Below are positions 9,777 through 21,195 of a DNA stretch of 64,000 nt, piece after piece. The position numbers were made by a program, and so were the translations under genes. Position 1 is the stretch's first letter; each line of letters starts with the position of its first letter. The notes beneath the pieces were generated by a model that was not told the DNA's origin, searched no databases, and was given only the letters and a program-made list of their open reading frames with translations. This DNA is from Sordariomycetes sp. S80-01Y (lineage: Eukaryota; Ascomycota; Sordariomycetes). The stretch covers positions 1,364,001 through 1,428,000 of the forward strand of contig JAXQJY010000033.1 in the NCBI GenBank assembly GCA_037042185.1. The letters run 5' to 3'.

Positions 9777-11166
9777 ATGGCGGAATCAGTGAGTAGTGTT
9801 TCATTCCAGCATCTTCCCTGCGTTGCCCTGCATTCGCATAGCCGACCAGAGTCGATGTGCGACGCTCTCTGCGTTGTGCAACTGGGCGTGAAGCACCTCG
9901 AACTGGGTTTGCCCCTCCACCGGCAGAGGCAGACCTAACGCAACAATTTTTACCCCACCGTCAATCTTCTGAGTCACCACCACCACACTATCGGAGTCAC
10001 AGACCACTTCCACCTTCCCCCTTGCCAACAGACAACCTTCGACCTCCGTCCATATCCATATCTGCGACTCCACTTTCGCCCTCCAACGTTTCTATCTCAA
10101 AACAACCTCTTTATTCCTAACCCTCGTCAACAGGAAACCTCAGAACGCCGATCTCGCAAATCAGTGGCCTTTACAGACGAACAGCTCGTAGTCGACGCCG
10201 ACGGCTCAGTCTCCGTTATGTCCGCCCCGGAGGATCCCAAGGACTCGGCTCAGTCCCATACCTCTCGTACGCCTGAGCCTGCTGATTCCACCGATCACGA
10301 CGCCCATACTAATCCCTCGCCAGCCGACCCCACCACCGAAGCCCCCCCCACCGACGATGGCCTCGACCTGTCTCTCATGAAGAAAAAGAAGAAGAAGAAG
10401 AAGGTCGAGGATGCCGATGCCGAGGGCGGCGATGCTGCCGCTGAAGACGGTGGTCTGGATCTGTCCATGAAGAAGAAGAAGAAGAAGAAGGCCAAGGACG
10501 CCGGCGCCGAGGATGACGAGTTCACTGCCAAGCTCAAGCAGCTCGAGGTCAAGGACGATGAGCCCCAGGCCGAGGAGGTCGAGACGGGCGACATGGACGC
10601 TGGAACTGGAACCTGGGCCCACGACGAGACCAAGATCATCAGCTACCCTCCCCTGCTGGAACGCTTCTTCGCCCAGCTCTCCCAGAAGAACCCCGACCAC
10701 GCGCTCTCCGGCACCAAGTCGTACAAGATTCCGCCTCCCCAGTGCATGCGCGAAGGCAACAGGAAAACCGTCTTTGCCAACATTGCCGATATCTGCAAGC
10801 GCATGAAGCGTACCGACGAGCACGTGACCGCCTACCTGTTTGCTGAGTTGGGAACCAACGGCTCTACCGACGGTAGCAGGCGCTTGGTCATCAAGGGTCG
10901 TTTCCAGCAGAAGCAGATCGAGAACGTTGTGCGGAAATATATCAGTAAGCTCATCTGGATAGCACCTATTCCTTCGCACATGCTAATGTCTTCTAGTTGA
11001 GTACGTTACGTGCAAGACTTGCAAATCCCCCGATACCGAGCTCAACAAGGGCGAGAACCGTCTCTACTTCGTCACATGCAACAACTGCGGCTCGCGTCGT
11101 TCGGTCCAGGCCATCAAGACCGGTTTCTCTGCTCAGGTTGGCAAGAGGAGAAAGATGAAGGTCTGA
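9777..11166 (+). CDS. SUI3: Translation initiation factor eIF2 subunit beta
   Basis: The beta subunit of eIF2, which carries initiator tRNA to the 40S ribosome. Three exons: 9777-9788, 10134-10944 and 10997-11166, 330 aa. The first exon is only 12 nt (MAES); the 345-nt intron after it has a GTGAGT donor and CCTAAC branch. The second intron (52 nt) precedes the zinc domain. Two lysine blocks (K8 near residues 87-94, K7 near 117-123), each after a DLSLM/DLSM motif, match the K-boxes that bind eIF5 and eIF2B-epsilon; yeast and human have three. The core [18 protein letters not shown] and [11 protein letters not shown] is typical. The C-terminal C4 zinc ribbon uses Cys280, Cys283, Cys302 and Cys305. 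An AATAAA lies at 11501, downstream. Confidence 0.96.
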
Positions 11167-11764
11167 GCGCCATGCATCTTTTCCTTCTGCTCCCTGCCGT
11201 ACATTTCTGCATGGTTCTACATTCAGCCTGGATTTGGGGTAGAAAAGTTTTCGGAGGACCGGGCTTCCAGGGCTGGCGAGCAAGTGGCCATGCCAGTGGT
11301 GAACGACCGGGTTTGGCGTCTAGGATTATGTACATGACATCTGAATGATGAGCTGACGTATTCAACCATCAATGTGTCGGGTCAAGTGCAAAATCCGTTG
11401 ATGGTATCACTGATGCGATGTTTCGTCACTTGAAGAACAATTCGTGAAGAGATGCGCGGTCAAAATTGCCGCTCCCATATCAACATTCCACGACACAGAC
11501 AATAAAAAGGCCGTTTTGTCTAAAGGTAGCCAGACCTGTTGCAATCTGAACTGCAAACGTACCTCCTTTCCGATGTTCATCTCCTGCTAGTCCCCACCCA
11601 AACCAAAGAAAAGATCCGTGTCCGTCGTCGAGACTACTGTTTCGGTCTCATGCCTGATCGTAGAAGATAGCAAAGAAACATACTATACAAACAAAGGCAA
11701 ACCCTGACTCCTGTTCTCTATGCCGTCAAGCATCGAGATCCCACACCATGCAGTTGGCAGCGTA
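11167..11764. other. Tail-to-tail 3' region between eIF2beta and NUP133
   Basis: About 600 bp between convergent stop codons. An AATAAA hexamer at 11501-11506 could serve polyadenylation of eIF2beta mRNA. No gene is seen. Confidence 0.6.
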
Positions 11765-14700
11765 CTAAGCCGTGGGACCGTTGGCTAAGTTCTGCGTCAC
11801 CTTATCCACAAAACCATTGACCTCGCTTCGCGCGACTTCAAGGGTTTGCTCCACCCAGCCCGCCAGCCTGTAGCTCTCGATATTCTTCTTGAGAACCTTA
11901 TCCTCGTCCTTCATGGCAGTCTTGAGCTTGGCCTGGAAATCGGCGTCGAAGTTGTGGAAACGGCGGTCCAGCTGCTCCGTGAAGACGCCCAAAGCCTCAT
12001 GGGGCGACATGGGCTGGAATGGCTCGCGTGGATCTTCTATGAGAGCATGAGTATTTGCATATATCAGCAGGGTAAGGGTCAACTTACGATGAGAAACACC
12101 GTCGTATAGGCACTCGCATAGAGCGGTCTTGGCGAGATTCGTCACCACTTGCTGGTCGTCCTTCATCTGGGTATCGTTGATGCTCTTCCAGTCATCGCGG
12201 TTGAACACGCGTCGCCAGATTAGCCTCTTGGCTTCTTGTGCCTCCTCATGATGGCATGCTGTTTCTGCAACCTGAAGAGCAAGCCACATAAGATCCGAAC
12301 TATTCGCGGGTCTGAATCCTGGAGCGAAGTAAGACTGGGTTAGAAGGTCAATGAGCGTCATTGCGTCGAGGGCTTCGTGGTTCAACAGCCGTCCCATTCC
12401 ATCTTCGTAGACTTGACGGGCAGCTTTTGCCTTCTTTGGGATTTTGCAGTGCTGTTCCATGACGAAGTTGAGAGCAGTGGCGTCATCAACAGCTTCGGCA
12501 GTGGTGGGACGGAGCTGCTGATAAAGCTCTTCTTGAATCCGAATTGTTTGGATCTCGTTGTCAACGTTGGCGATGGCCGCCTCTCGGGCCGCCTCGTCGG
12601 CACGACTGGTCAAGCGCTGAGGGGCGGATTGAATCTCCTCCTCCTCGGCTAGCAAAGCCAGCTTTCCGAGACTCAGCTCTACCTTCTTGCTCCATGCCTG
12701 CTGCTCCTTCGATTTTCCAACAGCCAATAGAGTCTGTGCCGCTGTGCTGATGTCGCGCTCTGTATCGATGTCATTCATCCAGGATAATTTGGCCAGCTCG
12801 GGCTTGCTCCTCAGATATCGCGTCCTCATGCCTTCGACATCAAGACTAAAGCCAAGGAAAGCACTGACGCCGTGGGTGTCAAGGAGGTAGTCGTAGACTG
12901 CAAAGCCGAAGGCCGCCCCGCTCTGCCGCATAGTGTCTTGCAACTCTGTCTTCTTCGCCTCTTTCTGTGTCTTGATACGTTGTTGCTCGAAAGGCGTAAG
13001 GCTTTGGTTATTTACCTCAAGCTCCAGCTTCTCAATATGTTGCAGAAGAATGCCGGCAAGGCCACTGAAACACCCGTGCTTCCTCGCGATAGCCGCAGCT
13101 TCCTCCCAATAGCCGGCCTCAGCAAGCCAGAGAGTTTTCTCCTTTCGACTCTTCTCGTATTCATTGGCGAAGTCGTCGGCGTGTTTTCTTACTTCTGGAT
13201 CTGCCGAGTACCTCGCTGCTCGGGCATGTTCCAACACGCTCGTCAGCATAGCATCCAACAAGGCTGGCATGCTGCGAATGATCTTCTGCAAAATTTGGGA
13301 ATCAGGGCCGGTTTTGTCATCGGGTTTCTTCTGTGTCGCCTCCCCGGCGAGGCGCTGAGCAAGTTCGAAGGATCGCTTGGCGTTGTTGGCCAAGATTCCT
13401 TGACCAGTCCATGGGATCGGTAGACCTTCGTAGCCGCTCTTGAGAATGCCGTGCTCCATATTCTCGTTATCCAAGCCATAGAAACTCAAATTGGCTCGTC
13501 TGAATTCCAGAGCGTCGGCGAGAGCACAGGAAAAGACCTGCATGGCCTCATATATCAGCATAGAGCCTCTCTCGTGACTCATGACCCCTTCCTTGTACAT
13601 CTTCTTGATTAGTTCGTAGGCCCAGCTCACGAAGAGATCCAGTGTAGCCACATCATGTTGGAACCAGTGGCGAACAGCATCCAGCTCTCCAGCTTTGACG
13701 ATGGGGTTATGCTTCTGTGATTCGTGAATGAACTGAACGATCATGGCAATGACACTCATCTTGTCGTTTCCTGTCGATGAAAGTCGTCCTGCTGTGAAGT
13801 CTTCGTGCCGTTTCCAAAGTAGAGCCGCAACATGCATCTTCTCCGCACTCCAAAGCAAGTGCCATTTTGTAGACCTGCTGAGCTGCGTTCCTGTCGTCCT
13901 AATATGATCGTTGAGTCGTTGGAGAGCATTGGACCGCGCTCGTAAGTTCTGTTCTAGATGGGCTGGCAATGTGGACATGAAGGGCGTCTTAGACTCCAAA
14001 ATCTCCTGGCTGAGCTCCAGCGCGGCTTCTGTTACCTCGTCATCTGAAAAGGATACCTCCTGTCGCGAATCAAAGATGAGTGGGTTATCCTGCTTGACGC
14101 CGAAGAAAACTGCTTGCTCCATCTTGCTCTTCGCAGTGACAGTGGGCGGTCTTTCGCTTCCAAATTGATCGACGTCGGTGGTGACGAGGCGGATGACTCC
14201 GGCACCTCGTACAAGAAGCACCGTGGAGGGGTTCTTCGTTCTCTGTCGCTGGGAGCGAGTATCTTCATGGCTGGTTGCTGACGGCGGCTCCTCGAAACCA
14301 GACCCAATAATCTCGTGTGTCTTGTCCTCGCGGAAATCGATGACATCCTCGAACGTTGATGGCACTTGATGATTGTCGGATTGAAGCTGCGCATCGGGTG
14401 AGAGAGGGGGGATGGCAACGGATGCAATGATCGCAGCGCGATCAAATACGACATAAGCGACCAGCGCCGGCCGAGGGAGGTAAACGCGTGGCCTAACAAT
14501 GTGTGCAACCTCTGATTGCGTAAAGGGCGTAGAATATGAGGTGATGGGCCGGACCATACCGGTTTGACAACCCTCGGGTGTAAGCATGGCCTCCACCAAG
14601 GCGTATCGCGATCTCCCTTTCCGTGTCAAACTGACAAGAATGACGAGGTGCTGTAGTTCCGGATCTTCAGATTCCATGGCATTGCTCAGCGCGCTAAGCT

Positions 14701-16026
14701 CATGGTACTTCTGCTCAAGCCCCTTGGGCGCAAAGGTGAAGTCTAGAACTTCCAATGACTCGGCAGGGAAGTCTTCACTCTTGGCGTCACTGTCGTAAAG
14801 AGCCTTCAGTATACTCTCACGGCCATCAAAGTCGCCTAATGGCTCATTGTGGCCACCACGATGGATCCTCCAAGCCTGCAGCCTTCCCTTTGCTGTAAGA
14901 ACAACAATGTTCTTCTCTCCGACTCTCGAGGAACGGTCAGCCCGAACTGCGGCTATATCTCCTCGCAGAGAAAGATGCGAAAATGCATTTCGAATGCTGC
15001 CGAAGAAACCACCACTACCACCAGAGGGACCAGACCTCAAATATTGGACCGACACTGCAGGACGTCCATGGTTATCCCGAACGTTAAGATACGCAAGTCG
15101 ACCGGTATTGAAGCTCAAGATGAAGCCCGCGGACTCTGCATTGGTGATGTCGACGACCTTCTCTCCCACAGTCATGCCTGAAATATCGTACTCAACGCCG
15201 GATCGGTCCTTCTTGATGAATGCGAAAGTAGCAGCGCTCGATATCGACTCCCAATAGACGACCTTGCCGCTGCCTGCCATAACAATGACCAGACCGGGCT
15301 CATTCGAGGAGGCCGAGGGCGAGACGAGGCATCCTACTGGGAGCGGGTCGGAAGGCTTCGAGGCTGATGGCAGAGTGAACTGGAAGGTTTCGGGGGATTG
15401 GGAAGTCGAGGCGTACGGCCAGACGATGGCGTGAGCGTGGGTTAGAGTGAGGGCATAACCGAAGGAAGAAACGATTTCGCCGTGTTGGGAAGCTGAGGCG
15501 ATTAGCAAAGGGCCATGGGAGACGCACGTGTTACCAACCTGACCAGTCTGAGCGTATTCTGTCTGGCAACGCAGGAAGCTTGCTGACAGTGTAGGCATTG
15601 GTGCTAGTCTGGATGTTGTCAGCGCATGCTCGCAGAGAAAAGAGGCGAGGGTGCAAGTACCAAAATCAAGCTGCCGTCACCTTTGTTAGCGGCACGATCG
15701 CCGTGTTTTGTTTTCTTTGCCCGAATGTTGAGTTCTTTGTTACGAGGAGTGCTGTGATGATTCTCGACATCTTCTAACCTCGACTTCGTAGAGGAAGCTT
15801 TCCTCGTTTTCCTTTGGGCTGGCGGCCCCGATGGCGCCTCTTGCTCAGGGTGTTGTTGCTCGTTTCCATCGGCTCCTGGGTTGACGAATGTTGCCTCGGT
15901 CAATGGAAGCCTTTGACGCTTCGCCTTGGGCTGAGCGGCGATGTTCTCGGAGCTCAGAGGTCGCTGTCTGCGTCGAGAGCGCGTCGCTGTGGCAGGACCG
16001 CCCTCTTTACTTGATGGCGAGAACAT
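11765..16026 (-). CDS. NUP133: Nucleoporin Nup133 (Y-complex of the nuclear pore)
   Basis: A stem component of the outer-ring Y-complex of the nuclear pore, needed for pore assembly and mRNA export. Four exons: 16026-15661, 15608-15539, 15492-12088 and 12036-11765, 1370 aa. Intron 1 (52 nt) joins DGSLIL to TSTNAYTVSKLPALPDRIR. Intron 2 is only 46 nt with a GTTGGT donor and joins SDWS to ASQHGEIVSSFGYALTL, restoring the propeller start. Intron 3 (51 nt) has no in-frame stop and could be mistaken for coding. The N-terminus is basic and disordered (RSRRRQRPLSSEN). A beta-propeller spans about 125-550 (ALTLTHAHAIVWPY, GKVVYWESI) and an alpha-helical stack fills the rest. Length and order fit fungal Nup133. 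It is divergent to AFG1. Confidence 0.93.
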
Positions 16027-16886
16027 TTTGAGGCGCGAGAGGGGTGTTGATGGGATAGCCGCCCCAGGGCATGGATCGCGAAAAGTGACGAAGTCGTGAA
16101 TTTGGAGATGCAAATGCGACCAGAGGAGGGATCAGCTGCTCAGGAGCTGCGCAACAGCATGTCGGGGTCGAGTCGCTGCTGGCAAAGGTGATGAATGCAA
16201 GCTTGTTCCGAGGATGAATCCAAGCTGCGGTGAAGCACAGGAGAGGGGATGAGAGTTCCTGGCTTCCTGATGGATCGAGAAAGGCGCGAGCGAAGTGTGT
16301 TCGTCGGGCATTGGCTTGTTGATTTCGCTGGACAAAAAACAAAGCAGATCGAACCCGGCAGAAAAGCGCTGAGCAACTGCTGCATCGATGTGACCGCCCA
16401 GATGCGCGCTTTCATTGGTGGGAGGTGCTACCGACTTGCCTTCCCCACAATGAGCCTCTAGAGGTACGTACCGACGTCACTGGGAGCATCATCGACTTCG
16501 TCCTTTACCGAACCCAGGACCCGTCTTTTCAGCATATTCACAAGGCTCAATTGCCCTATTGTTCAAAGGTCTAGAGCGTTAGATGATCCTCTTTTCATAT
16601 TCATTATTCACAGCGCACGCGATCAACCCAATAACAGCTCGACCAACTCAGACTTTCTCAACGTCTTAAGAATCTCCAGCCTGAACCAGGTTCGGTAGCA
16701 CAGACTTGCGAGCCTCATAGTGCAATACTTGTAAGAGTTGAAGCTAGGGCTTTCACAAGTCTGTTTGTGGTATCGAGGCTGGTTAGGCTTAAGAAGCACA
16801 TTGCTCCCAACATGCGGCAATGACCCTAATTGGTGTCGCAGGAGAATAGCCACTCAGATCAAGCCAGAGGAGGTCGTTTATGCAAC
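16027..16886. promoter_or_regulatory. Divergent promoter region of NUP133 and AFG1
   Basis: About 860 bp between two opposite start codons. CCCTAATTGGTGTCGCAG just upstream of AFG1 resembles a branch site plus acceptor, so a 5' UTR intron or small upstream exon of AFG1 is possible. No other gene is seen. Confidence 0.55.
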
Positions 16887-18791
16887 ATGATGAGGCGTTT
16901 GTCAACTGCAGTTACTATTACTGACCCTCTGGTCAAATACCAGACTGCTGTGGCAGCAGGACTCTACGCCCCAGACCCCGCGCAACATCGACTTGCACGA
17001 CATCTACGCAAAGTTTATATGCGCATAAAGGATTACTCGCCACATTACGAATATCGAGAAAGATTGAAACAGGTTTCGAAGGCCATCTCTGATGAAACAC
17101 CAAAAAGCGAGGACGATTCAAACACCCTCGCCCTACGGAACCACTCGATATGGCGAAACCCTTTGTTCAAGCATCTGCTCTCCACGCCAGAGGGGAAGGA
17201 GAGCCTGGCGTTAACGAGAGTTCTCTCAAACCATGAGACAGCCATCGAAATAGACTCACCCAAAGGCCTGTTCCTGTCAGGGGAGGTCGGGACAGGGAAA
17301 TCTATGCTCCTCGATCTGCTCTCAGAGGGTCTTCCCACAGAGCGCAAGCGGAGGTGGCACTTCAACACTTTCATGCTGTATACGTTCTCACAACTGGAAA
17401 CTCATCGAAAGAAACTCCCGAGTTCTCAGAGTGGTGATGCAGAATACTCGCTCCTATGGATGGCCAAGAAGCTTGTGGACGAATCGCCTATCCTATTCCT
17501 TGACGAGTTTCAGTTGCCCGACCGAGCGGCCAGCAAGATCTTGAGCCACCTCTTCATATCTTTCTTCCAACTCGGAGGAGTCTTGATTGCTTCTTCGAAC
17601 CGTATGCCTGAGGAGCTACAGAAGGCGACGGGGGTAGACTATACACCAACACCAAATAGAGGCCTGATACGCAAGATCTTCGGTGGGGGACAAGAACAGA
17701 AAGGAGAGCTCTTTGGTGGAACAAGCGACTTTGCTAATTTCTTGGAAGTCCTTAAGGCCAGGTGTGATTTCTGGCAGATGGAAGGTGCTCAGGATTGGCG
17801 AAGACGGGAGGAGGCGGATGTCAAAGAAGCAGTCATGAGCAACTCCGAATCAGTTGCTGGCATCGGTGAGATCACTGGCGAGACTGAATCCGAAGGAGAA
17901 ACCTCCAAACGAAAGAGACCCCGCCACTACTTCTTATTGAAAGATTCCGAGGAAGAATGGGAGCAGCGAGTGCGCGACGCAACTTCTTGGGCTGGCGCTG
18001 CGCCTATTCCCTGGGCGCCATCCGCGGTCATCGTGTATGGACGCAAGGTACACACGCCTCGGCATTACAAAGGTTTCGTCTTCTGGCGATTCGCCGACCT
18101 GGTAGAGACCTTCGGACCAGCGGACTATATCACCATGGCATCAACGTACCACACATTTATCATTGACGAGGTACCTATATTGTCGATCTTGCAGAAGAAC
18201 GAGGCACGTCGCTTCATCACCCTTCTCGACGCCCTATATGAAGCTCGCTGCAAACTCGTTATCCGTGCAGACAATCCCCCAGATGATCTTTTCTTCCCCG
18301 AACGGAAGAAGACGGGCAAAAGAAACGCCGAGGGGCCTGACGATGCGACCTACTCGGAAACAATCTCGGAGGTGTACCAAGACCAGACATCGCCTTTCCG
18401 CCCCAACGTCTCGTACTACGATACCCAAACCACAACATCACAGTATGACCCCGACCAAGATTCGGACTTTGGGTTGCAGAAGAAGAAGCCGGATTTTGGC
18501 AACTCTAGTGCCTTCACGGGAGAGGACGAGCGCTTCGCCTACAAGCGTGCCATTTCCCGCCTCTGGGAGCTGTGCAGTGCACAATGGCATGCACGCACGG
18601 GTGACTGGTGGCAGCCATTGCCGCCCGATGCTAGACACTGGGAAGGTGGGCAAGCCTCCCAACCTTTGAAGGGCATATCGAGGATGCTCCCTCGAGGTGA
18701 AGGAGAGGGCATTGGTGAGGCTTTCGAGGTAGACAGGCCGGCGGGTCTATCTAGATGGAGAGTCGAGGATCTCGAGAAGCAAGGGGGATGA
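16887..18791 (+). CDS. AFG1: AFG1/LACE1-family mitochondrial AAA ATPase
   Basis: A 634-aa P-loop ATPase of the AFG1 family, which acts at the inner mitochondrial membrane in degradation of respiratory-chain subunits. Walker A is GEVGTGKS at residues 132-139; Walker B is ILFLDEFQ with Asp206-Glu207. Family blocks follow: ISFFQLGGVLIASSNRMPEE, FLEVLKARCDFW, and near the end SILQKNEARRFITLLDALYE with CKLVIRADNPPDDLF. The chosen start gives MMRRLSTAVTITDPLVKYQ, a plausible short presequence running straight into the conserved region. The frame stays open upstream to 16830 without an ATG, and an acceptor-like CGCAG precedes that part, so a short 5' exon could exist. An insert around residues 310-350 is acidic and low complexity. 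No intron is seen. Confidence 0.93.
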   Translation: MMRRLSTAVTITDPLVKYQTAVAAGLYAPDPAQHRLARHLRKVYMRIKDYSPHYEYRERLKQVSKAISDETPKSEDDSNTLALRNHSIWRNPLFKHLLSTPEGKESLALTRVLSNHETAIEIDSPKGLFLSGEVGTGKSMLLDLLSEGLPTERKRRWHFNTFMLYTFSQLETHRKKLPSSQSGDAEYSLLWMAKKLVDESPILFLDEFQLPDRAASKILSHLFISFFQLGGVLIASSNRMPEELQKATGVDYTPTPNRGLIRKIFGGGQEQKGELFGGTSDFANFLEVLKARCDFWQMEGAQDWRRREEADVKEAVMSNSESVAGIGEITGETESEGETSKRKRPRHYFLLKDSEEEWEQRVRDATSWAGAAPIPWAPSAVIVYGRKVHTPRHYKGFVFWRFADLVETFGPADYITMASTYHTFIIDEVPILSILQKNEARRFITLLDALYEARCKLVIRADNPPDDLFFPERKKTGKRNAEGPDDATYSETISEVYQDQTSPFRPNVSYYDTQTTTSQYDPDQDSDFGLQKKKPDFGNSSAFTGEDERFAYKRAISRLWELCSAQWHARTGDWWQPLPPDARHWEGGQASQPLKGISRMLPRGEGEGIGEAFEVDRPAGLSRWRVEDLEKQGG

Positions 18792-18886
18792 CAAGGCAGA
18801 TGACCATAGAATTTCTTGAATAGAGCAATCCGTACTTGGATATTTCCCAACGCCAAACTCCCGCTTTGCGAATACTCCCAGAGCTC

Positions 18887-19490
18887 TCACAAATTCGTAA
18901 CCCCTGGCGTCCAGCCTTCCCCTATTCTCTTCATATCGTCCCCAAACTTCTTGCTGGTGATCCTCCTCCCGCCCTTGCCTCCTAACGGCGCATGCTCATC
19001 GGGCTCAAAGAATGGATTTTGCAGCAACCTCACGTATGCCGTCTGCATTGCCTTGAACACAGGCTTCAGCTCCACATCCCTGAGTCCTGGCCTGGTCTGC
19101 GCGCTGGCCGGGACGCGGCGCCCCCGCATGTCCACGACGCACACCATCTTTACGCCCGTGTTGGTTTCGAAGCCGTAGGCCGCGAGTCGGTCGTCGAGGG
19201 CCTGGAGGAGGCCCGTCTCGCCGGACAGATTGGTGCCGGGGGAGAGGGCGGCGGCCTTGGCGCGGAGGTCAAAAATGTCGATCGTGGAGGAGAGGAGGAG
19301 GGAGAACTGGAGCGGGGTGCGGATCGGGGCGAAGGTGTTTGTTGACGGGTCGTAGGATGGGAAGATGGAGATGTGAAGGGGGTTGTTCTAGGCGTCGTTA
19401 GCTAGGGGTCTGAGACAGCGAGGCGCCGCGGCGACTCACGTTTCTTCCGATCACGCCTAAGCAGGCAATTGACGGTATTGAGGTCGACAT
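18887..19490 (-). CDS. TCA17: TRAPP complex subunit Tca17/TRAPPC2L (sedlin-like)
   Basis: A small longin/sedlin-fold subunit of the TRAPP II complex, which activates Rab GTPases in Golgi traffic. Two exons: 19490-19440 and 19387-18887, split by a 52-nt intron (GTGAGT donor, GCTAAC branch, CTAG acceptor) in phase 0, 183 aa. The join reads CLGVIGRN then NNPLHISIFPSY, the start of the longin fold, followed by TPLQFSLLLSSTIDIFDLRA, AYGFETNTGVKMVCVVDM and LKPVFKAMQTAYVRLLQNPF. The last helix and the NPFF block are typical of TRAPPC2L. A short insert (HAPLGGKGGRRITSK) makes it longer than yeast Tca17. Its stop is 95 bp from that of AFG1 on the other strand, so the 3' UTRs probably overlap. Confidence 0.9.
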
Positions 19491-19872
19491 GATTGCGGTT
19501 TGCTTATGGGGTTGAGCGGAGGAAGTTGGGGGAGCTACATGTTGTCGGCACGGTGTCGTGGTTCGGCACGGACGACTCAAGGTGGGGCCGGCGTACAACC
19601 TCCATCCCCTGGTCGACTTACAGCAAGTTGGATTCCACGGGCAAATGACCGTCTCATAAGATGAGGACTGTCAATGCTGTGCACAATAAGAAGCAGGACC
19701 TTTCTTGCGGTCATAAGTGCTGCCTGGTGGCGTGCTTTGTTGGAAGACCCGACGGGGCTCGCCGGGGAATCAGTACCCGGTTGAGCAACGAAGGCATGAA
19801 ATGAAATCGGATGCGCTGATGATATAATAAACACATAGCTGTCCTAAGGCACGACCCGCTAATAATGTCAAG
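19491..19872. other. Spacer between TCA17 and MCT1
   Basis: About 380 bp holding the TCA17 promoter and the MCT1 3' UTR, both on the minus strand. Nothing else is recognised. Confidence 0.55.
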
Positions 19873-21195
19873 CTAGTAGTCTTCTTCATCAAAGATACCC
19901 CTTGTTTCTTCCAAGCCCCTGAGTACCTCCTCGATCTCACTTGGATCCGTGATCGCCCAAACTCCGCCTCCTTTAACCAGGTCTTTGCCTCTCATACCTA
20001 CTTCTTTGCCAACAAGGTTGCGACCAACCTTACCGGGTCCGATTCCAACCCATCGCCTGACCTGCGCCTCCTGGTCGAGGTACTTGATGCTATCCCACCA
20101 ACGCACCGTCTCGAGACAGTTGCGCGAAACCAGATCTTTAAGTTCATCCTTGCTACCAAACGGCCGCCCCGTGACGTTGCTGATGCACGGTATCTGGCCG
20201 GGATAGGTAATGACATCCTGATCCCCTCTTCCTGCTGATTGACTCTTGCTGTTCAGCAGCTTCTGCATGACTGTAACTGCCGGCTTCATGATCGGGCTGT
20301 GAAAGGGGCTGTCACTATGCAGTCGAACGGCCCGCGGATCGTGTCCAAGGAATTGCCGCACATGCGCCACCAACATCTTGATGCGCTCAAGATTTCCGCT
20401 AAGCACGATCTGGTTCTTGCTGTTAATGTTGGCAATGGAGACTTGCTCGATTGGTGGTACGTTCTCGTTGCTGTCGCCCTTGTTTCCGTAGCTCGAGTGA
20501 CCGACAAAGCCTTGGATGGCCTTGATGAGCTTTCCCAGGTACTCGGGCTCAGTGACGATGGCGACCATTCCATACTCGCCCCCGTAATCCTGCACAGCTC
20601 GCCGAGTGGCTTCCGCCATGACCGCGGCTCGCCGCTGGACGAGCCAAAGGCCGTCTCCTAGTGTCATATACCCACCCGACGCCAAGGCTACGAATTCTCC
20701 TAGGGAGTGACCCAGAGTGTAGTCGAAATTGTCTGAGACCTTGAAGTTGAACTCGCGCTCGAGGATTCGGAGTATAAGTATCGATGTCGCCAGAATGGCT
20801 GGCTGTGCGTTTGTCGTCTTTGTCAGCTCCTTTGATGAACCATTCTGTATCACATTGGAAAGCTTGTAGCCGATGAAGTGGTCAATCTCCTGTATGATCT
20901 CGGACGCTGTCGACGGGAAGGCTTCGATCCAAGGTGTCAGCATGCCGACGCGCTGCACGCCCTGGCCTGGTCCTTGTTAGACATCAGTTGCACGTCCTCA
21001 ACGGCTCCGGAACTGACCAGGAAAGAATATCGCCGTCTTCGGGCGTCTAGACATATCCGACGCCCATCGCACGCCAAACTTCGCACTCGACCGGTGCGAT
21101 ACTGCAATCGCGCCTCGGATCCCAGACCTCGGTATCCATCCATCCGAGCTGGCAGCGCAACGGCGCCCGAACCACCAGGTCGCAACACGTCTCAT
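19873..21195 (-). CDS. MCT1: Mitochondrial malonyl-CoA:ACP transacylase
   Basis: Transfers malonyl from CoA to acyl carrier protein in mitochondrial type II fatty acid synthesis, the route to lipoate. Two exons: 21195-21018 and 20966-19873, 423 aa. The 51-nt intron (GTCAGT donor, CTAAC branch, GACCAG acceptor) splits the first signature: splicing gives IFFPGQGVQRVGM. The next AG five bases on would shift the frame, so the first is used. The active-site serine is Ser147 in GHSLGEFVALA. An arginine block (LVQRRAAVM) and the catalytic-histidine stretch (SDSPFHSPIM) follow. The first 50 residues are Arg/Ser/Ala-rich and suit a mitochondrial presequence; the exact start (Met at 21195 or the later MSRRPK) is open. 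Confidence 0.93.

Noticed and set aside
9083-9778. 231-codon minus-strand open frame over the MIM2/eIF2beta promoter
   Set aside because: Arg/Ser-rich, no domain, covers a divergent promoter and a tandem repeat; most likely chance.
10206-10979. 257-codon antisense frame opposite eIF2beta
   Set aside because: Its Leu-rich runs are the mirror of lysine and acidic codons of the real gene.
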